A stretch of 64,000 bases of DNA from Dactylonectria macrodidyma. Taxonomy: Eukaryota > Ascomycota > Sordariomycetes > Hypocreales > Nectriaceae. Within the stretch, counting starts at the first letter, position 1. Each line of letters begins with the position of its first letter. Location: contig JAGMUV010000005.1 of the NCBI GenBank assembly GCA_020744425.1, positions 2,542,001-2,606,000 of the forward strand. The letters run 5' to 3'. Under the pieces are notes generated by a model. That model did not search any database, was not told the DNA's origin, and saw nothing but the letters and a program-made list of their open reading frames with translations. The translations under genes were made by a program, and so were the position numbers. Below, piece after piece: positions 43,364 through 54,909 of this stretch.

Positions 43364-45547
43364 TCACTGGCCTTTTGGCAAGAGCTGTAGCCCGTAAGGT
43401 TCCAGCTGCTCGTTGGTCAGCTTGCTTGGGGACTTGACAAACGGATCCTTGCCCTTCATCGTCTTGGGGAAAGCCATGACGTCTCGCACCGTCGGCGTAT
43501 CCGTCATAAGTGCCACCAGCCGGTCAAAGCCTAACGCAAATCCAGCATGGGGAGGACAGCCAGATCGCAGCGCCTCGAACAAGTGCGCAAAGTCGGCGAT
43601 GCGCTTGTCCGCCATCTTGAGGATGTCGCGCATAATAAAGTCTTGCAGATCCGCAATGTGAATACGCTCGCTGCCGCCGCCGACCTCGACGCCGTTCAGG
43701 ACGAGGTCGTACGCAGCACTCTTGGCTTGCAGGGGGTCGGTGAAGAGTAGCTCCAGGTCGGCCTTGGACAGGGGTGCGGTGAAGGGGTGATGTGACGCAG
43801 CGATGCCAGCTGCACCCTCTTGACCCGGCTCGCCCTCCTCTGTTGGTTTGAACATGGGGAATTCGGTCATCCAGACAAACTGGAGGGATCCAGGATCACC
43901 CATCCGGGGTTTGGTCATGTATCCGGCATCGACGAGTGCCTTCCACAGAGCAGTGCGAATCTCGCCGATTTTAGTTGATCCAGTAAGATACTGGCCGGAA
44001 GGCTTCTCTCGGGCTTGGAAGATGACGAGATCTCCGTCATTGATCTCCTTGCCTTCGGAGACGAGATCCAACACATCCTGGTATTCGAATCCGACAGATG
44101 AGAAGCCGCTCATTGGCATCCTCGTGTCGCATATAAGCACTTGAGGCTTTCCATCTGGGTTCTCGCCGAGCGCGGGCGGTAGATCGTCCATGAATTTCGT
44201 GACAAACTTTCGCGCCTCTGCAGGAGAGCAGCCGTCAAGTTGGAATGTGAATGCCTCAACCAGGGGGTCGTCCATGTGAGTGATCATGCTCACAAACTGT
44301 TTATAGGGCTCAAGGTCCGGGATGGCATGAATCTACTGGGGGTCAGTCGGAGTCTTGTAGGAGAGATAAGACAACTTACTCGATTCGGAATGCGCAGGTC
44401 TGGCTTGTCGCTTCCATAGGCTCGGATACTATCTTGAAACTTGAGCGTCGTGAATTGATGCGCATCGTGCTCGTCAGGCGTTCGAGAACTCTTGAGAATT
44501 TCAGAAACAACCGGAATTCTCTCTCCGCGGATGTCCTTGTAACTATGTGCTGGTCTCAATGAACCGATTGCAGCTAATATGATATCGTTGACGTCCTGCC
44601 TAACTCTTGGCGCACCAGCAAACGCCCACTCCATATCGAGCTGGGTAAACTCAGGCTGTCTGTCCGCGCGCGAGTTCTCGTCGCGGAAGCAGCGGGCCCA
44701 TTGCATGTACCTTGAGACTCCTCCTGCCATCAAGATTTGCTTGTACTGCTGGGGGCTCTGGACAAGCGCATAAGCCATGCCGCGCATGCGCATGGGGACC
44801 AGGAATTCCCGAGCACCTTCCGGGGTCGACTTGAAGAGAGATGGAGTCTCGACATCAGTAAAACCCTTTTTCAGCAGACTTTGGGTCAGCTCTCCCTTGA
44901 GCCATGATCGGAACTTTAGGCGAGCCTGTAGCTCTGGGTGGAAACGGAGCTGATAGTGGCGCTTTGTCTGCGGAAACTGGACTTCTGGAGTGACAATGAG
45001 GTTCTGGGGTACAGTGTTGAGTGCTCGGATGCCCCTGAGATAGACGGTTGTCTTGGAAGATGCGTCGTTGAGGGCCTCACGACTGGCCTCGGCTGGCTCT
45101 TTTTGCACATTGACAAGCACGGGGCTGTTGGCGGGAATCTGGCGGAAGATGGAGTGGGCGGCAGCATCATTACCGGCGTCTGAGCAGATCTGGATGACAT
45201 CACCAGAAGGAGTGGTGAGATCGGCGAAGGAGAGACTCTTGGAGACGTTCCTCCTCTTTCCCAGGAAGCCAACTCGTTTGCCGTCTTTTCCATCTTCAAT
45301 GGGCACATCGGCGTTGTTATCTAACAGCATGTGTGAGATGGTTTCCATGAAGAAGTATGTTTTATATCAGAAGACTGAACATACACTTATCCCAAGCTCC
45401 CAAAAGCTCATCCCGTTTAGAGGATTGAGTAACAGTGCTCTGGGCAAAGCTCCTCGAGAGGCATTGCCTAGCTCGCAGCGATGCCAGAGAGCTCACACAG
45501 GCCCTTTGGCGCAGCGCAAGGCTACATCGACCTAGAGGAAGCACCAT
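43364..45547 (-). CDS. msd1: Mitochondrial aspartyl-tRNA synthetase (class IIb)
   Basis: Charges mitochondrial tRNA-Asp. Minus-strand exons 45547-45385, 45320-44380 and 44332-43364 give 690 aa. The N-terminus is Arg-rich with few acids (LGRCSLALRQR, LRARQC), a mitochondrial targeting signal. The anticodon-binding OB fold follows (GFLGKRRNVSKSLSFADL), then class II motif 1, motif 2 (FRDENSRADRQPEFTQLDME, about 266-285), a bacterial-type insertion domain with GDLVIFQAREK and PMFKPTEEGEP-HHPFTAP, and motif 3 (GFALGFDRLVALM). The presence of the insertion domain distinguishes it from the eukaryotic cytosolic enzyme. Intron 1 (64 nt) joins GATAAGT to ATAACAAC, creating a Tyr codon; intron 2 (47 nt) follows NR. 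The first true ATG is at 45547. Two in-frame codons before it are not ATG. Confidence 0.93.
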
Positions 45548-47339
45548 GACCAAAGGCAAGGCTCAAACGATCGACAATGGAAGCAATTGAGTCATGGTCA
45601 AGACCAGCTCATGGTGGGTCGACGGTTGTGAAGAAGGTGGTGGGCTGCCATTCGGGGCGAGTTCAGCCGAAGAATTGCCCGCGGGAACCCCACTAACGCG
45701 CCTACCAGGTTCCTTTAAAATCTCAAGCTGCGGCTCGCGCTTTTCTCCTTTCTCTTTTTCTCTTCATGACCCTTCACATTCAAATAACCGTGAGTGCTTG
45801 CTCTCCAACCAGCTCTATCTCCCGACATGCTCGCTAACTCTGACTGCAGATGATGAGAACCGCGTGCCTAATATGATGCAGGTGCCATCTTTCCAGACCC
45901 CGATAACCCTCTCCTTCGGGGGCTTAAGTGGTTCCGGGGCGAGGAGAGGCTGGCACCATGAAATGGGCGTTCGACACACCGACCTTGTTATAGCATCGGA
46001 CGCGTTGGAAAAAAGCTCTGACTTATTATGAATGGAAGGGATTTTTATTGGCATTGTCCGGGAGTCTGGCCCTTGAACAAGCATGGACTGCGGTGCATTG
46101 TCTTGGGGGGTCCTGACACCGAGATGGGACGAACAGAAGAGGTAAGTTTTTGTGATAGTGTGCGATGTATGTTTCGCATTAAGTAGCTGCCACCTCATGG
46201 AGGGTCTCTATGGAGGAATTGAAATGAAAAGAATCTTCCGTTTCCGCAACAAGTTATCAATCACCCTGATCGCCATCTCGTATCGCTTGTGCTGTTTCGT
46301 GCCGTCACACTTGCTTACTCCTCGCAAATGAAGGAATCTGGATTTTTTTTAAGCCACACACCCCCGCGAAGTTGCCTAGCGAATTTGCCCAACTCAAATG
46401 TCGTGACACGTGAACTCTACGCAAACTAATCAAGGAGACTTGGCGTCGTCCTGTACTCCGGCCGCATCCGTGAAGCCCAATGGGAAAGTAACATGTACGT
46501 ACATGTCTCGTCGTCTTATCTGTAGATGCATGCGACAGCGTTTGGGTATTGAGTCAGATGCAAGATGAGTTGATGGTCATTTCCCTCTGGTCCGAGATGA
46601 TGTTCAATCGGATTTCACTTTGCCAGCGACCCTTTACCAACTCCGGTGCTTCTAGAGCGTCGTCCAGCGCTAGATGTTAGGCTCACAGCTCCTTAGATAC
46701 TCTCTGCAGGCCCAGCCAGTGACGACATCCACGCCCCCTGGACCCCTAATGAGCACTGGAATTACAGTGGCAGGTCGTCCGCCAGCCGCGCCAACGCCAG
46801 GCGTGCGTGTTAGCTCGGTACGCATCTCACCACTCCCTAGCCACCATGAACCCCGCCAGAGACAGGTCGTCACCAAAGTATTGCTTAATCTCAACACTCC
46901 GGACTTCTACAGCGCCCGTCCCCACTGAAGCCCACTAAAAAGTCCACCGCCCCGGAGCCCGACCAGCCTCCAGCGGGTGGTCCAGACGCCCCTTGTCGTC
47001 TTGTCTTGTCCTGCCACGCTCACAGCGGCCACACGCCCCCCCAAGTCGTCCACGTCCCCCCCCCCCAGGCGTCGATGCGGATCTCTCTCTCGCTCTGCGT
47101 GTGTGCGAGTTGTGCGCTGGCGACTTGAACGACGACGACGACGATATTGACAATCGACGAGCTTCCCCCAGCTTGCTCTCGCCCCGCAACATCTCCTCCT
47201 CCGTCTCCCGTCTCCCGGACCGCCGGTTTCCTTCTCCGCATCGTCACCGCCCGGCCGTCCATCCCGCATCCTCCGCGCTCTCTCCTCGCTCGTCTCCGGC
47301 GCCGCCGCCTCCTCCACAGCTTGCGTCCAGCTGGCAACC
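45548..47339. other. 1.8-kb divergent region msd1 / AP180
   Basis: Contains a possible spliced short transcript (45766-45874, listed separately). From 46.9 kb it is the very C-rich leader of the AP180 gene, with a C run near 47057-47067 and a GAC run near 47126-47147. No other gene seen. Confidence 0.5.
45766..45874 (+). other. Possible spliced short ORF or 5' exon, divergent from msd1
   Basis: A strongly pyrimidine-rich leader (about 45738-45765) precedes ATG at 45766, eight codons, then a good intron: donor GTGAGT at 45790, branch GCTAAC, acceptor CTGCAG at 45849. Joined, the frame continues ATG ATG AGA and ends at TGA 45872-45874, giving 16 codons in total. The splice signals are convincing but the peptide matches nothing. 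It may be a non-coding transcript from the msd1 promoter. Confidence 0.3.
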
Positions 47340-49573
47340 ATGTCCAGCTCCTTCGAAAAGTCCGTCAAGGGAGCGACCAAGATCAAGGTGCGTGCGCCCG
47401 CTTGCGCTGGGATCATGCCTCACGCTGTGAGCTTCAGCCCCCATAGCTAACGCAGAGCTCTCGCTCGTCTTGCGCAGAATGCTCCCCCTAAGACGAAATA
47501 CATCGAACACATCCTCGTCGCCACTCATTCCGGCGAAGCAGGTATTGGAGAGGTCTTCCGCGCCCTACAGTACCGTCTGCGCGACTCAACATGGACCGTC
47601 GTCTTCAAGAGTCTCATCACCGTCCACCTAATGATCCGCGAGGGATCCCCAGACGTCACGCTTGCTTTCCTCTCCACCCACCGCAACCTGCTCGCCATCA
47701 GTAACTTCACCGACGGTACGTTGTGCCTGCCAAATAAACCCGTTCCCGCTATCCCACGAGTCGAATCGGCCTGATGGAGCTATTGAGACCTTGTAATTGA
47801 CCCTGTATAGCCCAGATTCAAGGACGAAATATCCGACATTATGCCCAATACCTCACGGAGCGAGCGCGAGCATTCCGAGATACCAAGACCGACTGGGTTC
47901 GCGCCCCTGAGTCAAGGCTTGAGAAGATATCGGTAGAAAAGGGTCTATTGCGCGAGACAGAAGCAGTACAGCATCAGCTGTCGGCGTTGCTGAAGTGCGA
48001 TGTAAGTCGACACCCACGAGCTACAAAACGAGCAACATCTGCGTCCAGCAAATGAACATGACGGAGTACCGGAGACTGATACCCATCGACCAGGTTATGG
48101 AGAACGAGCCCGAAAACGAAATCACAATCACCGTCTTCCGACTATTAGTTCTTGACCTTCTAGCCCTGTTCCAAGTGCTGAACCAAGGCTTGATTAGCAT
48201 CTTAGGTTTGTCTTCGCCTCATGTCTCAGCCCCCGTCCTTAGCTAACCCCCTCTACCTAGGCCACTTCTTCGAAATGTCCAAGGTCGATGCCGAACGCGC
48301 AATGGCCGTGTACCGAACCTTTACCCGCCAAACCGACCAAGTCGTGCAGTATCTCAGCATCGCGAGGCAGTATGAGCACCACACGAGGGTTGAAGTCCCC
48401 AAGCTCAAGCACGCGCCCGTCAACCTTGGCAAGCAGCTCGAGGAGTATCTGGATGACGCCGACTTCGAGGTCCACCGGAGGCAGTACCTGGCAGAACAGG
48501 ACGTCAAGAAGACGGGCGGCTCTAGCTCTAGTTCCAAGATGTTCTCGTCAAGCAAGAAGAAGGACTCGGACTTCCCTGAGCCAGCCGCCAATAACCCCTT
48601 CCCGTCGGTCAGCGTGAGCAAAGCGCCCGATACGAAGCCCCAGGCGAACAAGGGCCCCGACCCGGATCTCATCGACTTCTTCGACTCCATCGAGCAGAAC
48701 CAGACGCCGCTCCAGGTCAACCCCCCACCACAGCCGCAACAGCAGCAGCAGATGAACGCGGCCGCCTTCCAGGGTCAGCCCACTGGCATGGCTTTCCAAT
48801 CCAACGGCTTCGCGCCTCAGCCCACAGGATTCGCAGCCAACAGCCCCTTCCAGCCGCAGCCGACCGGTTTCGTGCAACAACCACAGGCCCAGCCCCAGCA
48901 ACTACTGCCCAGCTTCACGGGGGCAGGCTTCGGCGGCTTCTCGCAGGGCTTCCAACCCAACTCATTGGCGCCTATCCCTCAAGACGCCGTGGCGAACTTC
49001 CCCAACGGAGCAGCTCCGGCAGCCGCGCCGGTGCAGAACGGCCAGCCGCAGGGCCTCATGCCCATGGCCACGGGGAGCACCAACCCCTTCCGCCAGTCGA
49101 TGCTCATGGCCCAGCAGACCGGCATGCCCACCACGGCCTTGGTTACCTCATCCTCGACGCCCGTCCTCAGTGCCAACCCCAACCGCCAGTCCACGAACCC
49201 CTTTGCCCGCTCTCAACAGCAAAACACCTCGCCTTTCCAGCAGCAGACTCTCCAGCTACAACAACAGCAACCCCAGCAAGCTCCTCCCGCTGCAGCCCCT
49301 CTCATACCCACCCAGACTGGCACGAACCCCTTCGCCCGGCAAACTACCCAGCCGGCGCCCCCGATGCCGGAGCAGCGGCCCCAGACGGCCGGCGCCGCCC
49401 TCGTCCCGCAGCCTACTGGCAGCACCAACCCCTTCCGCCACGGCGCCTTTGTCAACCACGCCACCGGCACCGGCTGGCAGCACAGCCAGGCCCCCATCGG
49501 CGGTGGCCTCGACCAGCTCGAGACCGTACCTGTATTCCCTCGGCCCGCTCAGCAGACCCCTTGGCAGCAATAG
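47340..49573 (+). CDS. AP180/CALM-type clathrin adaptor with ANTH domain
   Basis: Endocytic adaptor that binds PI(4,5)P2, clathrin and EH-domain proteins at the plasma membrane. Exons 47340-47387, 47478-47715, 47811-48001, 48094-48205 and 48261-49573 encode 633 aa. The ANTH domain covers about 1-290, with the basic lipid-binding patch KNAPPKTKYIEHI near 16-28. The tail is Gln/Pro/Asn-rich and carries five NPF motifs (Asn at about 308, 471, 509, 552 and 586), ligands of Eps15/Ede1- and Pan1-type EH domains, a DLIDFF clathrin-box-like motif, and repeated QPTGF/QPTGM units. All four introns are GT-AG and keep the frame; intron 3 (92 nt) removes in-frame sequence and is inferred from the ANTH alignment. 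Homologous to yeast Yap1801/1802. Confidence 0.92.
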
Positions 49574-50312
49574 ACTTAAGAGAGAAGCCGCCCCTTATAT
49601 CGTCTTCTCATTTTCTCCCTCTACCCCCTTTTCAATATCTACCTGTGCCTCACCATCTCCCTCACATAAGGCCCGCAAACACCCCTTATATACCGGTCTC
49701 TTATTTTGTAACCTCCTTTCCGCATTGTCAGCGAGGCGTTTCTGGGGGTTGAGATCGAAAAAACCCAACGGGATCAACAATAGGTTGGAAGGGTATTCGA
49801 CATTGTGCGGTGGAAACGGCATAATTGGCGAAGCATAATTCGAGTTCCATCATTACCCCTATCTTACAGGTCTACGAAATGCTACCAACATTATTAGCTC
49901 CCCAACTTGCCTACTCTCTACACGTCGTTCCACCATCCAGTCCGTTTTTGCTTCCCGGCTCTTTTTGTACCTCTGGTGAATTTTTTTTTCTTGGTCTAGT
50001 TTTTAAGCAGCAATTCCAAAAAAGAACAGAATCATGGTTGTATTAAAGATTCCTTGTGTTCGCAGCAATGTGTTTCATTCTGCTTCATCTCGTACCCGTG
50101 TTTCGTTGTATCGTTTGCCCTGTTTAGTTCCCCTTGTGTCTATATTGACTTCTTTTAGGGGTGCTTCATACACATTTTTCCGAGACTCCCTAGCGCTTCC
50201 ACCCTTTTATGTCATCCTGAACGCCACGGCTATGCCTGAGTAAAACATTGTAAAAAACAAATCCAACCAGAAGGAATCCCAAAAGGCTGTATTTTTTGGA
50301 GACGCAAATGCA
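49574..50312. other. Convergent intergenic region AP180 / tfb3
   Basis: T- and C-rich 3' UTR sequence of two convergent genes, with a T run near 49980-49990. No gene seen. Confidence 0.6.
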
Positions 50313-51431
50313 TTAGAATGGGTCGTCGACATCCATCTTCCCACCAGCGGCCGTCGCCGCGGGTACCGGCCCCTTTTCCGTCTGTTCGTCGCAGATGAAG
50401 ACGCCCAGGCCGGAAAAGGCCTCGAACAGGACGCGAGTGAGGTACTCGTCCGGGTTGTAGCCGCCGGCGCGGTACTCGGTCTTGGTGCGGGCCGATTCGA
50501 CCCACTCGTTGGTGTAGCCGGCGAGCCTCTCCGGGGCAACGTCGATGCGGTCCGGGGCGACGACGAGGCCACCGTAGGGGTCGTAGGGCTTGTCGTCGAC
50601 GACGGCGACCTTCTTCTCGCGCAGACCACGGATGGACAAGCCACCCGCGGCGGCAGTGGCGGCGTCGACAGCGGCGTCGCGCTTAAGCTGGCCGCGCTTC
50701 TTGAGCATGACGCGGTCCATGGCCTCAGTGGCGCGGCCCATCTCGGCGTCGCGCAGCGTGTCGAGCATCTTCTCACGAAAGCGCACGGCGTTGACCTTCT
50801 CGTCGGCCTCAGCCTGGCGCTCCATCTGGCGACGCTGTCGCTGGGCTTCCTGCTCAGCGGCGATACGGCGCTGGCGCGTCTCGTCCGACTCGCGGGCCAG
50901 ACGGCGGTTACGCTCGATGTCGGCCTTGTGCTGGGCCTCCCACTCAATCAGCTGGGCCTCGGCCTTTCCGCGCGCCTCGTCGCCGCCGTTGACCAGGTCG
51001 TCGGTCAGGCACTCGACCATGTACAAGTAGTCGTTGTATGAGTCGAGCGTCTCAAAGTCCTCCTCGACCTTGTTGAAGACGGCGGCGACGCGGCGGCGGA
51101 TGTCGACCTCGCGCTCGACGCGCAGGTCGGCGAAGAAGGCCGACTTGAAGCCGCGCAGCCGCAGCGTCTTGTGGCAGCCGGCGTAGGGGCACTGGTTGGG
51201 CCCGTCCTTGAAGATGCGCTCCACGCACGTCTTGCACATGCGGTGGTAGCACTCCGGGTTGATGCGGAACTCCATGTCGCGGTTGAAGTACCGCGTCGTC
51301 TTGCACACGGGACACGTCTCGTCCTGGTCCAGCGGCGCCGGCGCAGAGCTGGCCCCTGTGCCTGAGGAGGAGGCAACCATGCCGCCCGACGAGTGGCGCA
51401 CGGAGATGGCGCTGCCTCCGAGGCGAGACAT
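50313..51431 (-). CDS. tfb3: TFIIH/CAK assembly factor MAT1 (Tfb3)
   Basis: RING-finger subunit that tethers the CDK-activating kinase to TFIIH for transcription initiation and repair. Single exon, 372 aa. The N-terminal C3HC4 RING has Cys40, Cys43, Cys61, His63, Cys66, Cys69, Cys81 and Cys86; the CPYAGC spacing of the last pair is the same as in yeast Tfb3 (CPYKGC). A long coiled-coil region follows (about 150-260, rich in Glu, Arg, Gln and Ala), then the C-terminal kinase/cyclin-binding part (PYDPYGGL near 275, YNPDEYLTRVLFEAFSGLGVFI near the end) and an acidic end MDVDDPF. The frame is open upstream for another 127 codons without similarity; the ATG at 51431 begins MSRLGGSA, where homology begins. 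Divergent from nudC. Confidence 0.95.
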   Translation of the reverse strand: MSRLGGSAISVRHSSGGMVASSSGTGASSAPAPLDQDETCPVCKTTRYFNRDMEFRINPECYHRMCKTCVERIFKDGPNQCPYAGCHKTLRLRGFKSAFFADLRVEREVDIRRRVAAVFNKVEEDFETLDSYNDYLYMVECLTDDLVNGGDEARGKAEAQLIEWEAQHKADIERNRRLARESDETRQRRIAAEQEAQRQRRQMERQAEADEKVNAVRFREKMLDTLRDAEMGRATEAMDRVMLKKRGQLKRDAAVDAATAAAGGLSIRGLREKKVAVVDDKPYDPYGGLVVAPDRIDVAPERLAGYTNEWVESARTKTEYRAGGYNPDEYLTRVLFEAFSGLGVFICDEQTEKGPVPAATAAGGKMDVDDPF

Positions 51432-51821
51432 GATTGAAGCAGGGACCAATTCCGTATCGAGGGTGTCTGCTGGGCCAACCGAGTGAATCCAGGTGCGCAG
51501 AGAGGGACAAACCGTCGGGGAGGTGGCGTGGGCGAGGGCCGAAGCAGCGATTTGGAACGCGATGATGCTGAGAGAGAAAGTAGCCTTTGGTGTTTTGTCA
51601 TGCAGATAATAATCAATCAATGGCGGTTTTGGCGCGGCTGAGAAAGCAGGGGCAGAGCGAGCTGGCGCGCCGCAAAGCTCCCTAATTGGCCACAGCTTCC
51701 GGGGCATTGACCCGCCCTCCACCTGCCCCTCCATGCCGTCAGCCTTCTCATGTCGCCCTTCCATCGACTTCTCCAGCACCCAGGCTTTCCTCCCCACCAA
51801 CATCACAAACATAACTTCACC
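51432..51821. promoter_or_regulatory. 390-bp bidirectional promoter tfb3 / nudC
   Basis: The two start codons are 390 bp apart on opposite strands, so the same segment must serve both genes. No TATA box is obvious. GC-rich words such as GGCGCGCC near 51664-51671 are present. Shared control is inferred from geometry only. Confidence 0.55.
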
Positions 51822-52615
51822 ATGGCCGACAAAGGTACGTTTTTGCCATAATCTGTTTGCAGCATGTCACATTTGCTATCGCTACAGCTTCCAGCGATAT
51901 CTATCCGCTAACGTGTGCCGCACCTCCTACAGAGACTACTGCCGCCGAAGACGCCGCCGCCCGCGCCCAGGAGGCCCAAGAGCAGGCTGCGCTGCCTTAC
52001 AAGTGGACCCAGACCATCGCCGACCTGAGCGTCTCCTTTACTGTCCCTGGAAATATGAAGTCGAGGGATATTGTGGTTTCCATCAAGAAGCAGAGCCTCT
52101 CTGGAGGCATCAAGGGCCAGGATCCCATTATCAGCGTAAGGAACCACGCCCTTGCCCTCCTCAGCCTATGTTAGGCAGACGCGGCGCCTCGATTCATGGC
52201 CCGCGTGTTTCCCTATCCCTCTCACACCTCACAATGCTTCACCGCGACTAATACGCTTCTTTAGGGTGACCTCCCCCACAGTATCCTCGTCGACGACTCC
52301 ACCTGGACCCTGACCACCAACCCCGACGGCACCAAGACGGTCGAGATCCAGCTCGACAAGGTCAACAAGATGGAGTGGTGGGCACACGTCGTCACCACCG
52401 CGCCCAAGATCGACGTCAGCAAGATTCAGCCTGACAACTCCAAGCTGTCCGACCTCGACGGCGAGACACGCGGCATGGTCGAGAAGATGATGTTCGACCA
52501 GCAGCAGAAGGAGCGCGGCCTGCCCACCTCGGATGAGCAGAAGCGTGCCGACATCTTGAAGAAGTTCCAGGCCGAGCATCCTGAAATGGACTTTAGCAAG
52601 GCCAAGATCAGCTAG
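51822..52615 (+). CDS. nudC: Nuclear movement protein NudC (CS domain)
   Basis: p23-like co-chaperone that supports dynein/LIS1-dependent nuclear migration in hyphae. Exons 51822-51834, 51933-52135 and 52265-52615 give 188 aa, close to Aspergillus NudC. The CS domain covers about 25-115: [54 protein letters not shown] and [18 protein letters not shown]. The C-terminal tail contains [20 protein letters not shown] and [17 protein letters not shown], the NudC signature that separates it from other CS proteins. The first exon has 13 bases (MADK plus one base), typical for this gene. Its stop is only 113 bp from the stop of the convergent kinetochore gene, so the 3' ends may overlap. Confidence 0.94.
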
Positions 52616-52728
52616 AAGATGAGTATGTGTGACATCATAGCATGTCCAAGTAATTTAACCAAAAATTGGCGTTGCGTTCCGGGACAACGTTTCTCTCGTT
52701 TCGTCGTTTCACCTGAGTGAATGTGTTC

Positions 52729-54909
52729 TCATCTTGATTCGAGCGCTACCGCTGCTCGTTCCAAAAATGCGTTAAAGTCCATGACCTGTTGAAGCATACC
52801 GCCTGTGCCGCTGGCCGAGCTGACTTGATCAGATATTTGCGGCACGAGCAGCTCGAGATTTGCCAGCTCTGCTTTCTTCTGCTCTGCGCGCGATAGTTCC
52901 GGTGCATCTCGTCCTCTTTCGATGGCGAGATCTACGTCATGCATGGTGCTCGATGTGTTCAAGTAATGCTGTGCTACATGTCAGCCATGCTCCATAGAAT
53001 GTACTCCGACTCCATACCTTGGATTGCTTCGTCTCTTCCTCGTGCTTGATTCGGACAGCATCAAGTCGAAGAGCAACTTGTTCTCTTTCTCCCTTGAGCC
53101 GCGTAATCTCCTCGCGCAAAGTGAGCTTCTCTTTTTGAGCCATGCGAACCCGCTTTCGTAGGGAATGCCAATCATTCAGGTGGATTGCCTGCTCTTGTTA
53201 GTTCGTCCTTGAATATGTTCAAGAAGATACTCACATGTTGCAACAACCGCGACGTCAGCTCCTCTTTGTAGGCCTCAATCGCCCGCATCTTGACCCGAAA
53301 CTCCTTCTTCTTTGCCTTATCCTCTGTCGAGTCAAGGGCCGTCTCCAGCTGCTCCAGCGCAGTTTTAATAACCTCCATGCACACCTGCGAGAAGACGTCG
53401 ACGACAGTTTCTCCACGCGTTACAAACGGCGCCCCGGACTGGAGGGGATCTTCGGCGTCATCGCCTTCGTCCTGGCTCTTAAAGTTGACGAAACGCTGCA
53501 CCGTGACCGCAATCGTCGCATCGCCACCTTCGACGCTCTCGCGCGCTGGCTTGCGAGTTGTCTTTGGTTTGGGTCCCTGCTTCGCTTTCGACCTAGGTGA
53601 TGTTCGCTTGGCCTGGCCCTTGGCTTTCGGTTTCGGAGCAGGTTGCTTCTGTGTCGCTGGGCTCGTGATAGGCCGTCCACGCTTCCGCTTCGCTGGTGGT
53701 TCTTCTTCGTCGGTCTCTTCATTACTGCGAGATCCCAGCTCGGGGGACTGAGATGGTAGACTTCGTCTTGGGCGTTTCTTTCGAAGGGCCTTGGCCGCTT
53801 CAACCTCGCCAATCTCCACTGCTTCTGCCTCATCCACTTCTGCGGGCGGCTCTTCCTCCGGCTCCTCTGTCAGGGCTTCGTCGTCGGCTATCGGTTCGTC
53901 TTCGATCTGGGTAACCTCGGCCGGCTCTTCTTCTATACTTAGCTCATCCACGACGGATGCTGAGTTTGACACGTCATCCGCTGGGCCCTGATCTCCCACA
54001 CGTATTGGGGACAACTCATCCATCACCTCGATCTCCATCAAACGTGACCTCTGCCGGAAGCTTCCTGCTGACCGGACAGAGACTGCCGCAGCTGAGCTTC
54101 GTCGAGCTTTGCGCGCTAATGGTGATGACGATGGAGGCTCAATGCCGTCTGTACTCATAGCTTCGTGAAGTCTTGTTGTGGACGAGACTACATCGCTCAT
54201 TGGCAGGGTGCGTCTCCTTCCACCGCCGGGCGCATCTTGTGGGCTCTCTCCAATTTCCTCGTTGAGGCCACGGGATACGCGCCTCATTGCTGGAGATCGG
54301 TACGCGACTGGTTCGGGCAGAGACTCCAGGGTGTCTTCTTGCTCTTCCGCTTCGAGCTGAGGAAGCGTGGGGGATCCCGCCGCACTGGAAGGCTGCGCCT
54401 CTGGTTGATTCTCATTGCTAGCAGCGCCCAGTTCCTGTTCCTGCTCGTATTCTCCATTCTGCTGCACCTGGTCCAAAACGGCGGGTTGCGCGACAGATTC
54501 CTTAGATGTGTCGGGTAGATCGTAGGGATCCTTGGGCGTGGTTCGAATCGATCGTCGACCTGAATCGGCAAAGTTCTTGGACGGCGGAGCATTGTCGCGA
54601 TCCAATCTTTTCCTCTTTGCAGAGGTATTTGGTGTGCGGCGTGCCGACGAGACTGGTAGCGGTGGAGGATCAGACCCGGCAATGTTAAGGCCGGCGATGT
54701 CGAGATCGAACGAGTCGTCTTCCACGTTCGCGCGCCTATCCGCATTAGCTTGAACCGACCGCAGAACCTATCTAAATGGTAAGTAAGAACATACTGTGCT
54801 CCACGAAGACGCTCGTTGAGCCGCTCGGCACGGCGCTCTCTGCCTGTGGGTGGGTTATTAGAAACACTGGTGCAGCTCGAAGCTCTGCTGGAAACTTACC
54901 TGTGGCCAT
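52729..54909 (-). CDS. Probable inner-kinetochore protein, CENP-U/Mis17 (Ame1) type, with AT-hook
   Basis: Minus-strand exons 54909-54900, 54843-54795, 54735-53235, 53188-53018 and 52968-52729 give 656 aa; all introns are GT-AG, 46-59 nt. The N-terminus (MATGRERRAERLNERLRGAQ, then EDDSFDLDIAGLNIAG) is short, basic and followed by an acidic block. Residues about 50-430 are disordered, Pro/Glu/Ser-rich, and contain the AT-hook RGRP at 372-375 within KRKRGRPITS and further Lys/Pro basic segments. From about 445 the protein is helical: VTVQRFVNF, then a long coiled coil (ALEQLETALDSTEDKAKKKE to RLDAVRIKHEEETKQ). This order (disordered basic part, C-terminal coiled coil) fits fungal CENP-U/Mis17/Ame1 kinetochore proteins, annotated elsewhere only as AT-hook proteins. 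The gene model is firm; the identity is tentative. Confidence 0.6.

Noticed and set aside
51432..51812. 127-residue N-terminal extension of Tfb3
   Set aside because: Open frame but with no homology, and it would run through the shared promoter up to the nudC start.
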